Shown here one piece after another: positions 47,616 through 57,045 of a stretch of DNA of 64,000 bases. The position numbers and the translations under genes are program-made. Where the stretch lies: assembly GCF_000238595.1 (NCBI RefSeq), contig NZ_AGTS01000046.1, forward strand, positions 16,743-80,742, in the 5' to 3' direction. Below the pieces are notes generated by a model. It worked only from the letters and a program-made list of their open reading frames with translations, did not search any database and was not told the origin of the DNA. Source of the stretch: Acidovorax sp. NO-1. Lineage in GTDB: Bacteria; Pseudomonadota; Gammaproteobacteria; Burkholderiales; Burkholderiaceae_C. How positions within the stretch are numbered: the stretch's first letter is position 1; every line of letters starts with the position of its first letter.

Positions 47616-48824
47616 TCACTCGGCCGCGCGCATTTTTTTGACTTCGTCGTTCGACGGCTGGACCTTCGCGCCATCGATGTAGCGGAAATTCACCATCACG
47701 CCCTTGCCACCTTCGTTTCTGGTACGGCCCACATAACCGCCCATGGTGGACTGGTTGTCTTCGGGCCGGTACACGATGGGGCCAAACGGCGTGGACACCT
47801 GCAGGCCCTTGAACGCGGCCACCAGCTTTTCGGTGTCGGTGGAGCCCGCCTTCTTCATGCCTTCGGCCAGCGACTTGATGGCGCTGTACCCCACGACGGA
47901 GCCCAGGCGCGGGTAGTCCTTGAACCTGGCCTGGTAGGCGGTGTGGAAGGTCTTGTGCTCGGGCGTCTGGATGCCATACCAAGGGTACCCGGTAACAATC
48001 CAGCCGTTGGGCGCTTCGTCCTTGAGCGGGTCCATGTATTCGGGCTCTCCGGTCAGCAGGCTGACCACCTCACGGCCCTGGAACAGGCCACGCGTGTTGC
48101 CCTCGCGCACGAATTTGGACAGGTCGGCACCGAACAGCACGTTGAAGATCGCGTCGGGCCTGGCGTCGGCCAGGGCCTGCACCACGCTGCCGGAATCGAC
48201 CTTGCCCAGGGGCGGCGCCTGCTCGGTCACAAATTCCACATCGGGCTGGGCCGCCTTGAGCAGCTGCTTGAACGTGGCCACGGCCGACTGGCCGTATTCG
48301 TAGTTGGGGTACACCAGCGCCCAGCGCTTCTTCTTGAGTGCCACGGCCTCGGGCACCACCATCGACACCTGCATGTAGGTGGAGGGGCGCAGGCGGTAGG
48401 TGTAGCGGTTGCCGTTTTGCCAGACGATCTTGTCGGTCAGCGGCTCGCTGGCGAGGAAGAAAAATTTCTTCTGGCGGGCAAAGTCCGTGAGCGCCAGCCC
48501 GATGTGCGACAGGAACGACCCCGTGAGCACATCGACCTTTTCGCGCGACACCAGCTCTTCGGCGGCGCGCACGGCGTCGCCCGGGTTGGCGTTGTCGTCG
48601 CGGATGACGAGCCGGACCTTCTTGCCCAGCAGCCCGCCCGAGGCATTGATTTCCTCCACCGCCAGCTCCATGCCTTTCTTGTAGGGCTCCAGAAAGGCTG
48701 GCTGCGCCTTGTAGCTGTTGATTTCGCCGATCTTGATCACGCCCTGGGCGTGCACTGGCACAAGAAAAGCCAGCATCGTGGCTGCAGTGGCGGACTGCAG
48801 CAGGCGGGGTCGTCGCAGCATCAT
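47616..48824 (-). CDS. Periplasmic binding protein of the liv-type ABC transporter
   Basis: A 402-residue type I periplasmic binding protein with a signal peptide (MMLRRPRLLQSATAATMLAF, cut near VHA). Mature start QGVIKIGEINSYKAQPAFLE; VEEINASGGLLGKKVRLVIR is typical of the group; VDVLTGSFLSHIGLALTDFA follows. GGAG is 7 bases before ATG 48824. It resembles binding proteins of the urea/amide/aromatic-acid branch more than classical LivJ, but the ligand cannot be fixed. Promoter-proximal gene of the transporter set. Confidence 0.9.
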   Translation of the reverse strand: MMLRRPRLLQSATAATMLAFLVPVHAQGVIKIGEINSYKAQPAFLEPYKKGMELAVEEINASGGLLGKKVRLVIRDDNANPGDAVRAAEELVSREKVDVLTGSFLSHIGLALTDFARQKKFFFLASEPLTDKIVWQNGNRYTYRLRPSTYMQVSMVVPEAVALKKKRWALVYPNYEYGQSAVATFKQLLKAAQPDVEFVTEQAPPLGKVDSGSVVQALADARPDAIFNVLFGADLSKFVREGNTRGLFQGREVVSLLTGEPEYMDPLKDEAPNGWIVTGYPWYGIQTPEHKTFHTAYQARFKDYPRLGSVVGYSAIKSLAEGMKKAGSTDTEKLVAAFKGLQVSTPFGPIVYRPEDNQSTMGGYVGRTRNEGGKGVMVNFRYIDGAKVQPSNDEVKKMRAAE

Positions 48825-49067
48825 GCGCAAGCTCCAGAAAAGAGGGTTGACGCGATGGTAGGGCACACCGGGGCGGCCCGCAGGATTTGTGCAAGGCGGC
48901 CTGCAATCGCCAAATAACGGCAGGTTATGGAAGATGCGGAACAATACGGGGTTGCGCCGTCCACCGGCGGCCATCCCCCTTGCCTTGCGCCCGCACGCGC
49001 AGCGCCCGGGCGCGGCTGCCCCTGCCAGCCCTTTTCCATTGTTCATTTTTTGCCCGATCCAAGCACC

Positions 49068-49844
49068 ATGAGCGCCTTTCTCGATGAACGCGTCCTGACT
49101 GTCCACCACTGGACGGACCGCCTTTTTTCCTTCACCACCACGCGCGACACCGCGCTGCGCTTCTCCAACGGGCATTTCACGATGATCGGCCTGCGCGGCG
49201 AGAACGGCAAACCCCTGCTGCGCGCCTATAGCATCGTGAGCCCCAACTACGAGGAGCACCTGGAGTTCCTCTCCATCAAGGTGCCCGATGGCCCGCTGAC
49301 CTCGCGCCTGCAGCACATCCAGGTGGGCGACACCATTGTGGTGGGCAAGAAGCCCACCGGCACCCTGCTGATCGATTACCTGCTGCCAGCCAAGCGCCTG
49401 TACATGCTGTCCACCGGCACGGGCTTGGCCCCGTTCCTGAGCGTGATCCGCGATCCCGAGACCTATGAGCGGTTTGAAGAGGTGGTGCTGGTGCATGGCG
49501 TGCGCGAAGTGAAGGAACTGGCGTACCACGACTACATCACGCAGGAACTGCCAAAGCACGAGTTCCTGGGCGAGATGGTCACCAAGCAGCTCAAGTACTA
49601 CCCGACCGTGACGCGCGAGCCCTTCAAGCACCAGGGGCGTGTCACCACGATCATCGAGAACGGCCAGCTGGCCCGCGACCTGGGCCTGCCCGCGCTCAAC
49701 CCGGCCGAAGACCGCGTGATGATCTGCGGCAGCCCCGAGATGCTGCGCGACCTCAAGCACATGATGGAAGAGCGCGGTTTCAAGGAAGGCAACACCACGA
49801 AGCCGGGCGACTTCGTGATTGAACGCGCTTTTGCCGAGCAGTGA
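49068..49844 (+). CDS. fpr: Ferredoxin/flavodoxin-NADP reductase
   Basis: A 258-residue FAD enzyme moving electrons between NADPH and ferredoxin or flavodoxin. FAD binding RAYSIVSPNYEEHLEF near residues 50-65; NADP site MLSTGTGLAPFLSVIRDP; GLPALNPAEDRVMICGSPEM; the short C-terminal end VIERAFAEQ is typical of the subclass I bacterial type. ATG 49068 is favoured because MSAFLDERVLTVHHWTDRLF is the usual N-terminus. It is divergent from the liv set across 243 bp. Confidence 0.94.
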   Translation: MSAFLDERVLTVHHWTDRLFSFTTTRDTALRFSNGHFTMIGLRGENGKPLLRAYSIVSPNYEEHLEFLSIKVPDGPLTSRLQHIQVGDTIVVGKKPTGTLLIDYLLPAKRLYMLSTGTGLAPFLSVIRDPETYERFEEVVLVHGVREVKELAYHDYITQELPKHEFLGEMVTKQLKYYPTVTREPFKHQGRVTTIIENGQLARDLGLPALNPAEDRVMICGSPEMLRDLKHMMEERGFKEGNTTKPGDFVIERAFAEQ

Positions 49845-49898
49845 TCTCCCGGCGGCACCGCCGTCGCCTGCATACAGCGGTGTCAACGGGCTTGGCCG

Positions 49899-50825
49899 CT
49901 ATGGAGCCACCGGCGGGCGCTGCCGCACCGTGGCCGGTGCGCCCAGCTCCTGAAAGGCCCGTGCACAGCTGGCAGAAAACAGCAGCACGGCCGACGAGAA
50001 GTAGATCCACATCAGCAGCACCACCAGCGAGCCCGCCGCGCCATAGGCCGATACCACGGCCGCTGTAGACAGGTACCAGGCCAACAGCTGCTTGCCCACG
50101 GTGAACAGCGTGGCGCCCACCACGGCGCCGGCCATGATGCAGCGCGAGGGTGGCTTGGCACCGACGCCAATGCGCATGAGGCCCACAAACAGTGCCACGG
50201 CAAAGCCGAAGGCCACCACTTCGTTGACCAGCTGCATGACGGGTGCCAGGGGCGCCATCGACAGGCGCGTTCCCGCCCAGCCCGCCAGCAGGTTGATCAG
50301 GGTGGACATCGCCAGCGACACCATCAGCAAAAAACCCAGCGCCAGCACATAGCCCAGCCCGCGCAGGCGCAGCGATGCCATGCGCCACCAGGCGGCCCGC
50401 TGGGGTGGTGGCTCATCGCCCCGCCACAGCTGCGCCAGCGCCGACTGCAGTTCCACAAACACCCCGGTGGCGCCCGACACCAGCACCACAAAACCCACCA
50501 CCGAGGCCAGTCGCCCTTCGGCGGGCGCCTGCGCACTGGCCATGGCCTGGCGCACCACGTCGGCCACCTGCTGGCCCATGACGGCCTGCACCTGGGCAAT
50601 GAGGTTGCTTTCGAGGTAGCTGCGGTCCATCCACCAGCCCATCACCCCCACCAAAAGCAGCAGCAGGGGCGCCAGACTGAGCATGCCGTAGAACGACATG
50701 GCAGCACTCATGCGCAGCCCGTCGGCATCCAGCCAGAGCGTGGTGGCGCGCCAGAAGGGCTGCAGCAGCTTCCACACGGGTTGCACAAGCTGCACGGCGC
50801 GTTTTTTCAACGAGTGTTCGGACAT
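49899..50825 (-). CDS. YihY/BrkB family inner-membrane protein
   Basis: A 308-residue protein with six membrane segments. Family marks: LRMSAAMSFYGMLSLAPLLL, SGATGVFVELQSALAQLW and GSLVVLLMWIYFSSAVLLFS. The family was once called ribonuclease BN but that activity belongs to another protein; actual function unknown. ATG 50825 (MSEHSLKKRAVQLV) is chosen over a GTG two codons upstream. It ends 54 bp after the fpr stop, converging on it. Confidence 0.87.
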   Translation of the reverse strand: MSEHSLKKRAVQLVQPVWKLLQPFWRATTLWLDADGLRMSAAMSFYGMLSLAPLLLLLVGVMGWWMDRSYLESNLIAQVQAVMGQQVADVVRQAMASAQAPAEGRLASVVGFVVLVSGATGVFVELQSALAQLWRGDEPPPQRAAWWRMASLRLRGLGYVLALGFLLMVSLAMSTLINLLAGWAGTRLSMAPLAPVMQLVNEVVAFGFAVALFVGLMRIGVGAKPPSRCIMAGAVVGATLFTVGKQLLAWYLSTAAVVSAYGAAGSLVVLLMWIYFSSAVLLFSASCARAFQELGAPATVRQRPPVAP

Positions 50826-50926
50826 GCGCACAGACTACGGTGCGGGTGCTGCCGCGTCCACCCTCCATCCGCTGCAATGCGGGTAGGCGTGCTCCCACAG
50901 GCGCATGGCCCGTCTTTCCGTTGCCG

Positions 50927-50980
50927 GCGCCTGTTGCGCCTGTTGCGCCTGTTGCGCCTGTTGCGCCTGTTGCGCCTGTT
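50927..50980. repeat. 9-bp tandem repeat, six copies
   Basis: Six perfect copies of GCGCCTGTT, followed by GCACAGGTG. It lies in the gap between the YihY gene and the class C hydrolase gene, 73-126 bp before the latter's start. Confidence 0.95.
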
Positions 50981-51052
50981 GCACAGGTGACGACCACCAC
51001 CCCGGCGGCGCTGCTACGCTGATGTGTTTTCAAAACATCTCCGAGACCACCC

Positions 51053-52198
51053 ATGCAGCCCCACGCCTTTGCCCGCCTGCGCACCGCGCTCCAGTCCCAT
51101 GTTGACCAGGGCCTGCTGCCCGGCGCGGTGGCGCTGGTGCACCACCAGGGCCATACCGTGCTGCACGAAGCCGTGGGGGCCCAGCGGCCCGGGGCAGGCG
51201 CGCCCGCCATGGCGCCCGATACCGTGTTCCGCATCTATTCCATGACCAAACCGGTGGCCTCGCTGGCGGCACTGATGCTCATGGAAGAAGGCCGCCTGCT
51301 GCTGTCGCACCCCGTAGCGCACTACCTGCCCGCATTTGCCAACCAAAAGGTGTATGACGAAGCCACCGGCACGACCCGCCCCGCAACGCGCGAGGCCACG
51401 GTGCACGACCTGCTGCGCCACACCGCCGGGCTGAGCTACGCGTGGGAGGCGGGCACCGTGCCCGACCAGTACCGGGCGGCGCGCGTGGGCTCGCGGCGCC
51501 ACAGCAATGCCGAACTGGTGGCCGCACTGGGCCCGCTGCCACTGGTGCACACGCCCGGCAGCCGCTGGGAATACAGCCGCGCTACCGATGTGCTGGGTGC
51601 CGTGCTGGAGGTCATCGAAGGCGAGAGCCTGGGCGCAATCCTGAAGCGCCGCATCCTGGAACCCCTGGGCATGCACGACACCGGGTTCGTGGTGCCGCCC
51701 CAGCGCCTGCCCGACCTGGCCGAGCCGTTTGCGCGCGATCCGCAGACCGGTGCCGAGGTGGCGCTGATCGATGTCTCTGCGGCGCCAAAATTTGAATCCG
51801 CGGGCGGCGGGCTGGTGTCTACTGCGGGGGACTACGCGCGCTTTTTGCAGCTCATGCTGGGCCGGGGCATGCTGCGCGAAGCGGACGGCCGCGCCATCCG
51901 CCTGGTCAGCCGCGCCACTGTGGATTTCATGACCGCCGACCACCTGGGCACCATCCCCACGGCAGGCGACATCCTGCCCGCGGGCTACGGCTTTGGGCTG
52001 GGCGTGGCGGTGCGCAAGGCCAACGGCCTGGCCACCAGCCCCGGATCGGCAGGCACCTACAGCTGGAGCGGGCTGGGCGGCACCTTCTTTTTCGTCGATC
52101 CCGCCCAGGACCTGTTTGCCATCCTGCTCACCCAGGCGCCCGGCCAGTTGCGCATGCTGTGCGAGCTGTACCCGGCGCTGGTCTACGCCGCGCTGTGA
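51053..52198 (+). CDS. Class C beta-lactamase-like serine hydrolase (esterase EstB type)
   Basis: A 381-residue serine hydrolase of the beta-lactamase/transpeptidase fold. The catalytic SxxK motif is SMTK near residue 64 (FRIYSMTKPVASLAALML), the YxN-equivalent is YSRA near residue 180 and the third motif is WSGLGG. No signal peptide is visible, which together with the YSxA motif favours a cytoplasmic esterase of the EstB type over a periplasmic AmpC-type enzyme. Substrate unknown. Confidence 0.87.
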   Translation: MQPHAFARLRTALQSHVDQGLLPGAVALVHHQGHTVLHEAVGAQRPGAGAPAMAPDTVFRIYSMTKPVASLAALMLMEEGRLLLSHPVAHYLPAFANQKVYDEATGTTRPATREATVHDLLRHTAGLSYAWEAGTVPDQYRAARVGSRRHSNAELVAALGPLPLVHTPGSRWEYSRATDVLGAVLEVIEGESLGAILKRRILEPLGMHDTGFVVPPQRLPDLAEPFARDPQTGAEVALIDVSAAPKFESAGGGLVSTAGDYARFLQLMLGRGMLREADGRAIRLVSRATVDFMTADHLGTIPTAGDILPAGYGFGLGVAVRKANGLATSPGSAGTYSWSGLGGTFFFVDPAQDLFAILLTQAPGQLRMLCELYPALVYAAL

Positions 52199-52303
52199 CC
52201 GCCTGGGCGCGGCACCGCCCTTACACTGGGCAGCGCGCGGCGGATGCAGGCACGCACACACTGGCCCACACCCCACGCGCCGCACGTACACAGGACAACA
52301 CCT

Positions 52304-52834
52304 ATGCAGATTCGCTGCGCTCTGGTCGGCATGCCCGGCTCGGGCAAATCCACCATCGGGCGACAGCTGGCCCACCGGGCGGGCGTCCCCTTCATCGACC
52401 TGGACCACCTGCTCGAGCAGTCCATCGGCACCAGCATCCGCAGTTTTTTTGAGACCGAGGGCGAAGCCCGCTTTCGCGACCTGGAGTCCGAGGCCCTGGC
52501 CGAAGTTGCGGCGCAGCCGGGCGGCATGGTCCTGTCCACCGGCGGCGGCGCCGTGCTGCGGCCCGAGAACCGCGAGGTCCTGCGCCAGTTTGGCAATGTG
52601 CTGTACCTGCGTGCCGCCCCTGAAGAGATCTACCGGCGCGTCAAGCACGACCGCACACGCCCGCTGTTGCAGGGCGGCAACCCCCTTGAGAAGCTGCGCG
52701 AGCTCTACGCGGTGCGCGACAGCCTCTACCGTGAAACCGCGCACTACATCATCGAAACCGGACGCCCCACCGTGCACACCCTGGTCAACATGATCATGAT
52801 GCAGCTGGAGATGGCGGCAGGGGCTCAGGGGTGA
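52304..52834 (+). CDS. aroK: Shikimate kinase
   Basis: A 176-residue P-loop kinase that phosphorylates shikimate. Walker A GMPGSGKST (residues 9-17), FIDLDHLLEQSIG (shikimate-binding Asp), FRDLESEALAE, STGGGAVLRPENR and the lid/adenine-binding DRTRPLLQ are all present. AGGA precedes ATG 52304. In most beta- and gammaproteobacteria aroK is followed by aroB; here its stop overlaps the start of a TonB-dependent receptor gene. It could be the housekeeping copy or a second shikimate/gluconate-type kinase. Confidence 0.92.
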   Translation: MQIRCALVGMPGSGKSTIGRQLAHRAGVPFIDLDHLLEQSIGTSIRSFFETEGEARFRDLESEALAEVAAQPGGMVLSTGGGAVLRPENREVLRQFGNVLYLRAAPEEIYRRVKHDRTRPLLQGGNPLEKLRELYAVRDSLYRETAHYIIETGRPTVHTLVNMIMMQLEMAAGAQG

Positions 52835-54957
52835 GCGCAGCGCGCTGGCGCCGCCAGGGCCTCCTCGCGGCACTGCTGGCAGGCGGCGCCTGCGCGGCCG
52901 TGCAGGCCCAGGTGCCTGTGCCGCAGGGTGGAGGCAATGCACCCGGCGCCCTCACTCCGGCCCTGGCCACCGTCGAAGTGATCGATAGCGCCCAGGCACA
53001 GCGCCAGTTTGACAGCGCCGCCAGCCACACCAGCGTGGCGGTGGAGGGGTTTGCGGCCACCACACCGCTGGTGCACCTGTCAGAACTGCTGGCCGGGCAG
53101 GCGGGTGTGGTGGCGCAAGACCGTGGCAACTACGCGCAAGACCTTCAGATTGCCGTGCGGGGCTTTGGTGCGCGTTCCACCTTTGGCGTGCGCGGGGTGC
53201 GTGTGCTGGTGGACGGCATCCCTGCCAGCATGCCCGACGGCCAGGGCCAGGCCGCCACGGCCCACCTGCCCTCGGCCGCACTGGTCGAGGTGCTGCGCGG
53301 GCCACTGGCGCAGCTGTATGGCAATGCTGCCGGGGGTGTGGTGCAGGTCACCACGCGCGACCCTCAGCCCGGCGGTGCGGCGCAGGCTGGCGTGGCACGG
53401 GGATCCTATGGCCTGCGACTGGTCGATGCGTCGCTGGACGTGGGCGCCCCGACGCTGGGCGGGCTGGTGAGCGTCTCACACCTGGAGACGGACGGCTGGC
53501 GCGACCACAGCGCGGCGCGGCGCACACACGTCAACGGCAAGCTGGTGGCACGCCCCGATGGACGCACCCGCCTCACCGCCATGCTCAACCTGTACGACCA
53601 GCCGCTGGCGCAAGACCCGCTGGGGCTCGATCTGCTGCAGTTCCAGAGCGCGCCACGGCAGGTGGCCGCCGTGGCCACCGCCTTCGATACCCGCAAGGCG
53701 GTGGCGCAAAACCAGCTGGGTGTGGTGCTGGAGCGCCAGCTCAGCCCCACCGACAGCCTGCAGCTGCGTGCCTATGGCGGCACCCGCCAGCTGACGCAGT
53801 ACCTGTCTTTCAGCGGGGCAGGCGCAACTAGCGCGGGCGGCGTGGTGGACCTCGACCGGGGCTACCATGGTGTCGGCCTGGCGTGGACCCGTGCGCTGCG
53901 CACGGATTCGGGCCTGCCGCTGACCTGGACGGTGGGCCTGGAGGCGAACCGGATGTCCGAACACCGCCAGGGCTTCGTGAACCAGGGAGGCACCCGGGGC
54001 GACCTGCGGCGCAACGAACGCGACAGCGCCGCCAACACCGATCTGCACGCCCAGCTCGACGCGTGGATCACACCGCGCTGGCGCGCCGTGGCGGGCGTGC
54101 GGGCGAGCCAGGTGCGCGTGCAGGTGAACGACCGCTTCATCACCCCCGCCAACCCCGACGACAGCGGCGCACGCACCTGGCGCCACACCAGCCCGGCCGC
54201 AGGGCTGGTGTGGAGCGCCACCGACACGCTCAACCTCTACGCCAACGTCGGCCGGGGTTTCGAGACGCCGACGCTTGCCGAAATGGCCTACAGCCGCAGC
54301 AACACCGGGCCCAACTTCGGCCTCTCTGCCGCCCGCAGCCGCCAGTGGGAGGTGGGCGCCAAGTGGCGCGGCCAGAACCAGCAACTGGATCTGGCATGGT
54401 TTGATACCCGCAGCCAGGGCGAGATCGTGCCGGTGGAGACCGTCAGTGGCCGCTCGGTCTTTCAAAACGTGGACAACGTGCGCCGCCGTGGCCTGGAGCT
54501 GGCATGGCGCGCCAGCGTGGGCGCCTGGACGCACCGGGCCAGCTACACCTACCTGGACGCCTACTTTGGCAACCCCTTTGCCGGTGCGGGCGGTGCGGCT
54601 GTGGCTGCGGGCAACCGGCTGCCGGGCACGGCGCGGCACACGGCGCTGCTGTCGGCGGACTACGCGGCCACCGCGCGCTGGCAGCTGGGCGGCACGCTGC
54701 ATCTTGCGGCCGCGGTGTTTGCCAACGACACCAACACCGCCTCGGCCCCCGGCTACGCCGTGGCGGGCCTGCACACCGGCTACCAACTGGGCAGCGCGGC
54801 GCCGGGCAGCACGCGCTGGCAGGTCTGGGCCCGGGTGGACAACCTGTTCAACCGCCGCTACGCGGGCACGCTGATCGTGAACGACGGCAACGGCCGATTC
54901 TTTGAGCCGGCTGCAGGCCGGCGGCTGATGGTGGGGGTTCGGGCGCAGTTTCTTTGA
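52831..54957 (+). CDS. TonB-dependent outer-membrane receptor
   Basis: A 708-residue receptor with signal peptide (GLLAALLAGGACAAVQAQ), plug domain about 40-185 (HLSELLAGQAGVVAQDRGNY, IAVRGFGARSTFGVRGVRVL, VDGIPASMPDGQGQ, VLRGPLAQLYGNAAGGVVQV) and a 22-strand barrel ending in a Phe-Leu C-terminus (GVRAQFL). GTG 52831 overlaps the aroK stop (GTGA). No TonB/ExbBD, binding protein or siderophore gene is near, so the ligand (iron chelate or another compound) is unknown. Confidence 0.92.
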   Translation: MSAARWRRQGLLAALLAGGACAAVQAQVPVPQGGGNAPGALTPALATVEVIDSAQAQRQFDSAASHTSVAVEGFAATTPLVHLSELLAGQAGVVAQDRGNYAQDLQIAVRGFGARSTFGVRGVRVLVDGIPASMPDGQGQAATAHLPSAALVEVLRGPLAQLYGNAAGGVVQVTTRDPQPGGAAQAGVARGSYGLRLVDASLDVGAPTLGGLVSVSHLETDGWRDHSAARRTHVNGKLVARPDGRTRLTAMLNLYDQPLAQDPLGLDLLQFQSAPRQVAAVATAFDTRKAVAQNQLGVVLERQLSPTDSLQLRAYGGTRQLTQYLSFSGAGATSAGGVVDLDRGYHGVGLAWTRALRTDSGLPLTWTVGLEANRMSEHRQGFVNQGGTRGDLRRNERDSAANTDLHAQLDAWITPRWRAVAGVRASQVRVQVNDRFITPANPDDSGARTWRHTSPAAGLVWSATDTLNLYANVGRGFETPTLAEMAYSRSNTGPNFGLSAARSRQWEVGAKWRGQNQQLDLAWFDTRSQGEIVPVETVSGRSVFQNVDNVRRRGLELAWRASVGAWTHRASYTYLDAYFGNPFAGAGGAAVAAGNRLPGTARHTALLSADYAATARWQLGGTLHLAAAVFANDTNTASAPGYAVAGLHTGYQLGSAAPGSTRWQVWARVDNLFNRRYAGTLIVNDGNGRFFEPAAGRRLMVGVRAQFL

Positions 54958-55026
54958 GGGGGTGTCTCCAGGCTCAGCCCGACGGTTAGAGGGGTGTTGC
55001 GGGAGATTTCCGAGGAAAGTCCGTCA

Positions 55027-55087
55027 TGCAGTCCAAATTGGCATCTAGCGCTTATTCCACAAGCGCGAACAGCTATCATTTTTGCAA
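55027..55087 (+). repeat. Dispersed repeat A, copy 9
   Basis: TCCAAATTGGCATCTAGCGC, TTATTCCACAAGCGCG and ACAGCTATCATTTTTGC, between the TonB receptor and hipA (module 2). Confidence 0.8.
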
Positions 55088-55124
55088 AATCGCAGCAAGA
55101 TTTGGCTGAACGCGACCCCATGAT

Positions 55125-55156
55125 CCGTGTCGGGCTGAGCGTGTCGAAGCCAGGGT
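55125..55156. repeat. Dispersed repeat C, copy 2 (partial)
   Basis: GGGCTGAGCGTGTCGAAGCC resembles one arm of the palindrome at 30739-30803. It lies just before the end of hipA module 2. Confidence 0.55.
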
Positions 55157-55173
55157 GCTCCCGGGGGTGCTGA

Positions 55174-56520
55174 TCAACCGAACGCCCGGCCCAAACGCTG
55201 GGCTGCGTCCAGCAGGCCGTTAAAAATCGGCTCTGCCACTTCCATAGGAAACCCCTGGGGCAACTGCGTTTGCACCAACTGCACCGCCGCGGGGGTGTGT
55301 TGCACGGCTTTTTCGATGAGGTCGTCCACGCCAAAACCCCTGGGGGAGACGATGCCGTAGCGGGCGCCCACGGCCTGCCAGTGGCGCAGCAAAATCTTGT
55401 TCACCTGCCAGTGCGCGTTTTTGGAGCGCACCGCCATGGCCATGCGTGCGCGGTGCGCTGAAAGCTTTCCTGGGGCTTCCCCCAGCATGGGGTAGACGGA
55501 GAGCACGTCGTACAACGGTGCCATCTCAAACGCTCCCTGCGGACGCAAAAAAAGGCTGAAATTTTTGGCGTGCCCGTCGGTGGCACTCAGCATCCAGAAC
55601 AACAACTGCGCCATAAAAAATCGGTAGCGGTCCCGTTCGCGCTCCGCAGACCCGTCGAGCAGCGCCATGATGCGGTCCACGCCAGGCCCGCCATCGGCCT
55701 CGTATTTGAGCACCGGCGAGGTCCCTGTGGCCTGGCACATGTCTTCTTGCGGCAAACGCAGCAGTTGCTCGCCTTGTCCCCAACGCCGGTCGAAGCGCTC
55801 CACGCCCAGAATTTTCTGGTCTTCGAACTGCAGCATCTCGCAGTGCGCCACGGGCAACCCAAAGGCCGCCACCAGCTGGGCGCAGAGCCATTCGTTTTCG
55901 ACCGAGTGGCGCATGTCCAGCAGCAGGTTGCCGATGACACCCATGGGCAGCTTGAAGATATGGGTGGTGGGCGTTGCGCCCAGCGGTCGGCACCAGCGGC
56001 CTTGCCAAAAGGTCAGCGCCGTTTTCTCTTGTGCGCCCGCGATGGAGATACGGAAGTCGTCTCGCACCTCTCTGTCGCCATAGGCGGCGGGTTGCACGGT
56101 AGAACGAATCACCTGCGCCACCTGGGCATCGCTCAACGGCTCAGCCTGAACGCGCAGGTCGGTGGGCGGTGTACCGCCTGTCGGGACGATCTGCAGCGCG
56201 CCCACGCAGTCGCGGCCAATTTCGCGCAACAGCGTGTAGGCGTCGGTAGACCCCACTTGGTAGCGGCGCGCAACGCGCTCGCGGATGTCTTTGCTGTCGG
56301 GCAGCAAGTTCTCAAAATAGAAGCGGACCACATCACCTTTGTGGGGTCGATTGCCCGGCGTAAAAGGCAGCGAGAGCGACAACGGCCTGCGCAGCGGCGA
56401 TGCCACCCATTCGCTGTCGTACTGCAAGACATCACCACCGGACTCAAGGCTCCAGGTGCCCACGAAGTGGCCATTCATCCACAACCCGAGGGACTTGCTG
56501 CTGCGTACGGGCGTGTTCAT
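55174..56520 (-). CDS. hipA: HipA-family toxin kinase (module 2)
   Basis: A 448-residue HipA kinase. SLGLWMNGHFVGTWSLESGG and YFENLLPDSKDIRERVARRY form the N-terminal part; ISIAGAQEKTALTFWQGRW contains the activation segment with its serine; THIFKLPMG has the ATP lysine; LGVERFDRRWG, ATDGHAKNFSLF (catalytic Asp and Asn) and APLYDVLSVYP (metal Asp) complete the kinase. It is nearer to canonical E. coli HipA than module 1. It begins 3 bp after the hipB stop. Confidence 0.92.
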   Translation of the reverse strand: MNTPVRSSKSLGLWMNGHFVGTWSLESGGDVLQYDSEWVASPLRRPLSLSLPFTPGNRPHKGDVVRFYFENLLPDSKDIRERVARRYQVGSTDAYTLLREIGRDCVGALQIVPTGGTPPTDLRVQAEPLSDAQVAQVIRSTVQPAAYGDREVRDDFRISIAGAQEKTALTFWQGRWCRPLGATPTTHIFKLPMGVIGNLLLDMRHSVENEWLCAQLVAAFGLPVAHCEMLQFEDQKILGVERFDRRWGQGEQLLRLPQEDMCQATGTSPVLKYEADGGPGVDRIMALLDGSAERERDRYRFFMAQLLFWMLSATDGHAKNFSLFLRPQGAFEMAPLYDVLSVYPMLGEAPGKLSAHRARMAMAVRSKNAHWQVNKILLRHWQAVGARYGIVSPRGFGVDDLIEKAVQHTPAAVQLVQTQLPQGFPMEVAEPIFNGLLDAAQRLGRAFG

Positions 56521-56523
56521 GAC

Positions 56524-56808
56524 TTACCAGTCTGCGGAGCTGCCTGACGTGGGTGCGGTGGGGTCTGATGGGGGGCCCGATGCAGCGCCAGGCTTTGCAC
56601 GCAGCACCCACTCCACCCCCAGGATGTTCATCAGCTTCATGAGCCGCGCGGCACTCACCGTCTCGGCGTTGCGCTCCAGCGCTGAAACCGTCTGCTGGGT
56701 AACGCCCAGGCGCATGGCCACATCAGCCTGCGTGAGGTGGGCCGCCTTGCGAAAAGCCTTGAGCAACTGGGGCAGTTGCTCGGTGGTGCGAACGGTGAAG
56801 TCTTCCAT
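56524..56808 (-). CDS. hipB: HipB antitoxin, Xre-type HTH (module 2)
   Basis: A 94-residue antitoxin. The HTH is in LKAFRKAAHLTQADVAMRLG VTQQTVSALERNAETVS, very close to canonical HipB. The C-terminal tail (KPGAASGPPSDPTAPTSGSS ADW) is flexible and ends in Trp, as in E. coli HipB, where the terminal Trp sits in a HipA pocket. It should repress its own promoter through the palindromes just upstream. Confidence 0.9.
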   Translation of the reverse strand: MEDFTVRTTEQLPQLLKAFRKAAHLTQADVAMRLGVTQQTVSALERNAETVSAARLMKLMNILGVEWVLRAKPGAASGPPSDPTAPTSGSSADW

Positions 56809-56876
56809 GGGCGCGGCGGGTTGGACTTGCGCAAATTGAACCTCGCCAAGTCCTTATGGCTGGAGGCACGCACTAT

Positions 56877-56901
56877 AAGCTGTATTTGAAGAAAACAGCT
56901 T
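56877..56901. promoter_or_regulatory. Candidate HipB operator (module 2)
   Basis: AAGCTGT - 11 bases - ACAGCTT, 68 bp before the hipB start in a notably AT-rich leader (56860-56980). A second AACTGTT-type pair lies further up (56929-56960). Confidence 0.5.
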
Positions 56902-57045
56902 AGTAATTGTTGTTTCACAATCAAAAGACTGTTTTTTCAATTCACAAATCAACAGTTGTTTTCAGTGATCCAATACGGTGCGGGCTCTACGATGTGCCGT
57001 TCGCCAGCCCGGCGAGCATGGCTCACCCAGAGCAAGTGAAAAAAT

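Noticed and set aside
50927..50980. CRISPR array
   Set aside because: Units are 9 bp and directly adjacent with no spacers; it is a simple tandem repeat.
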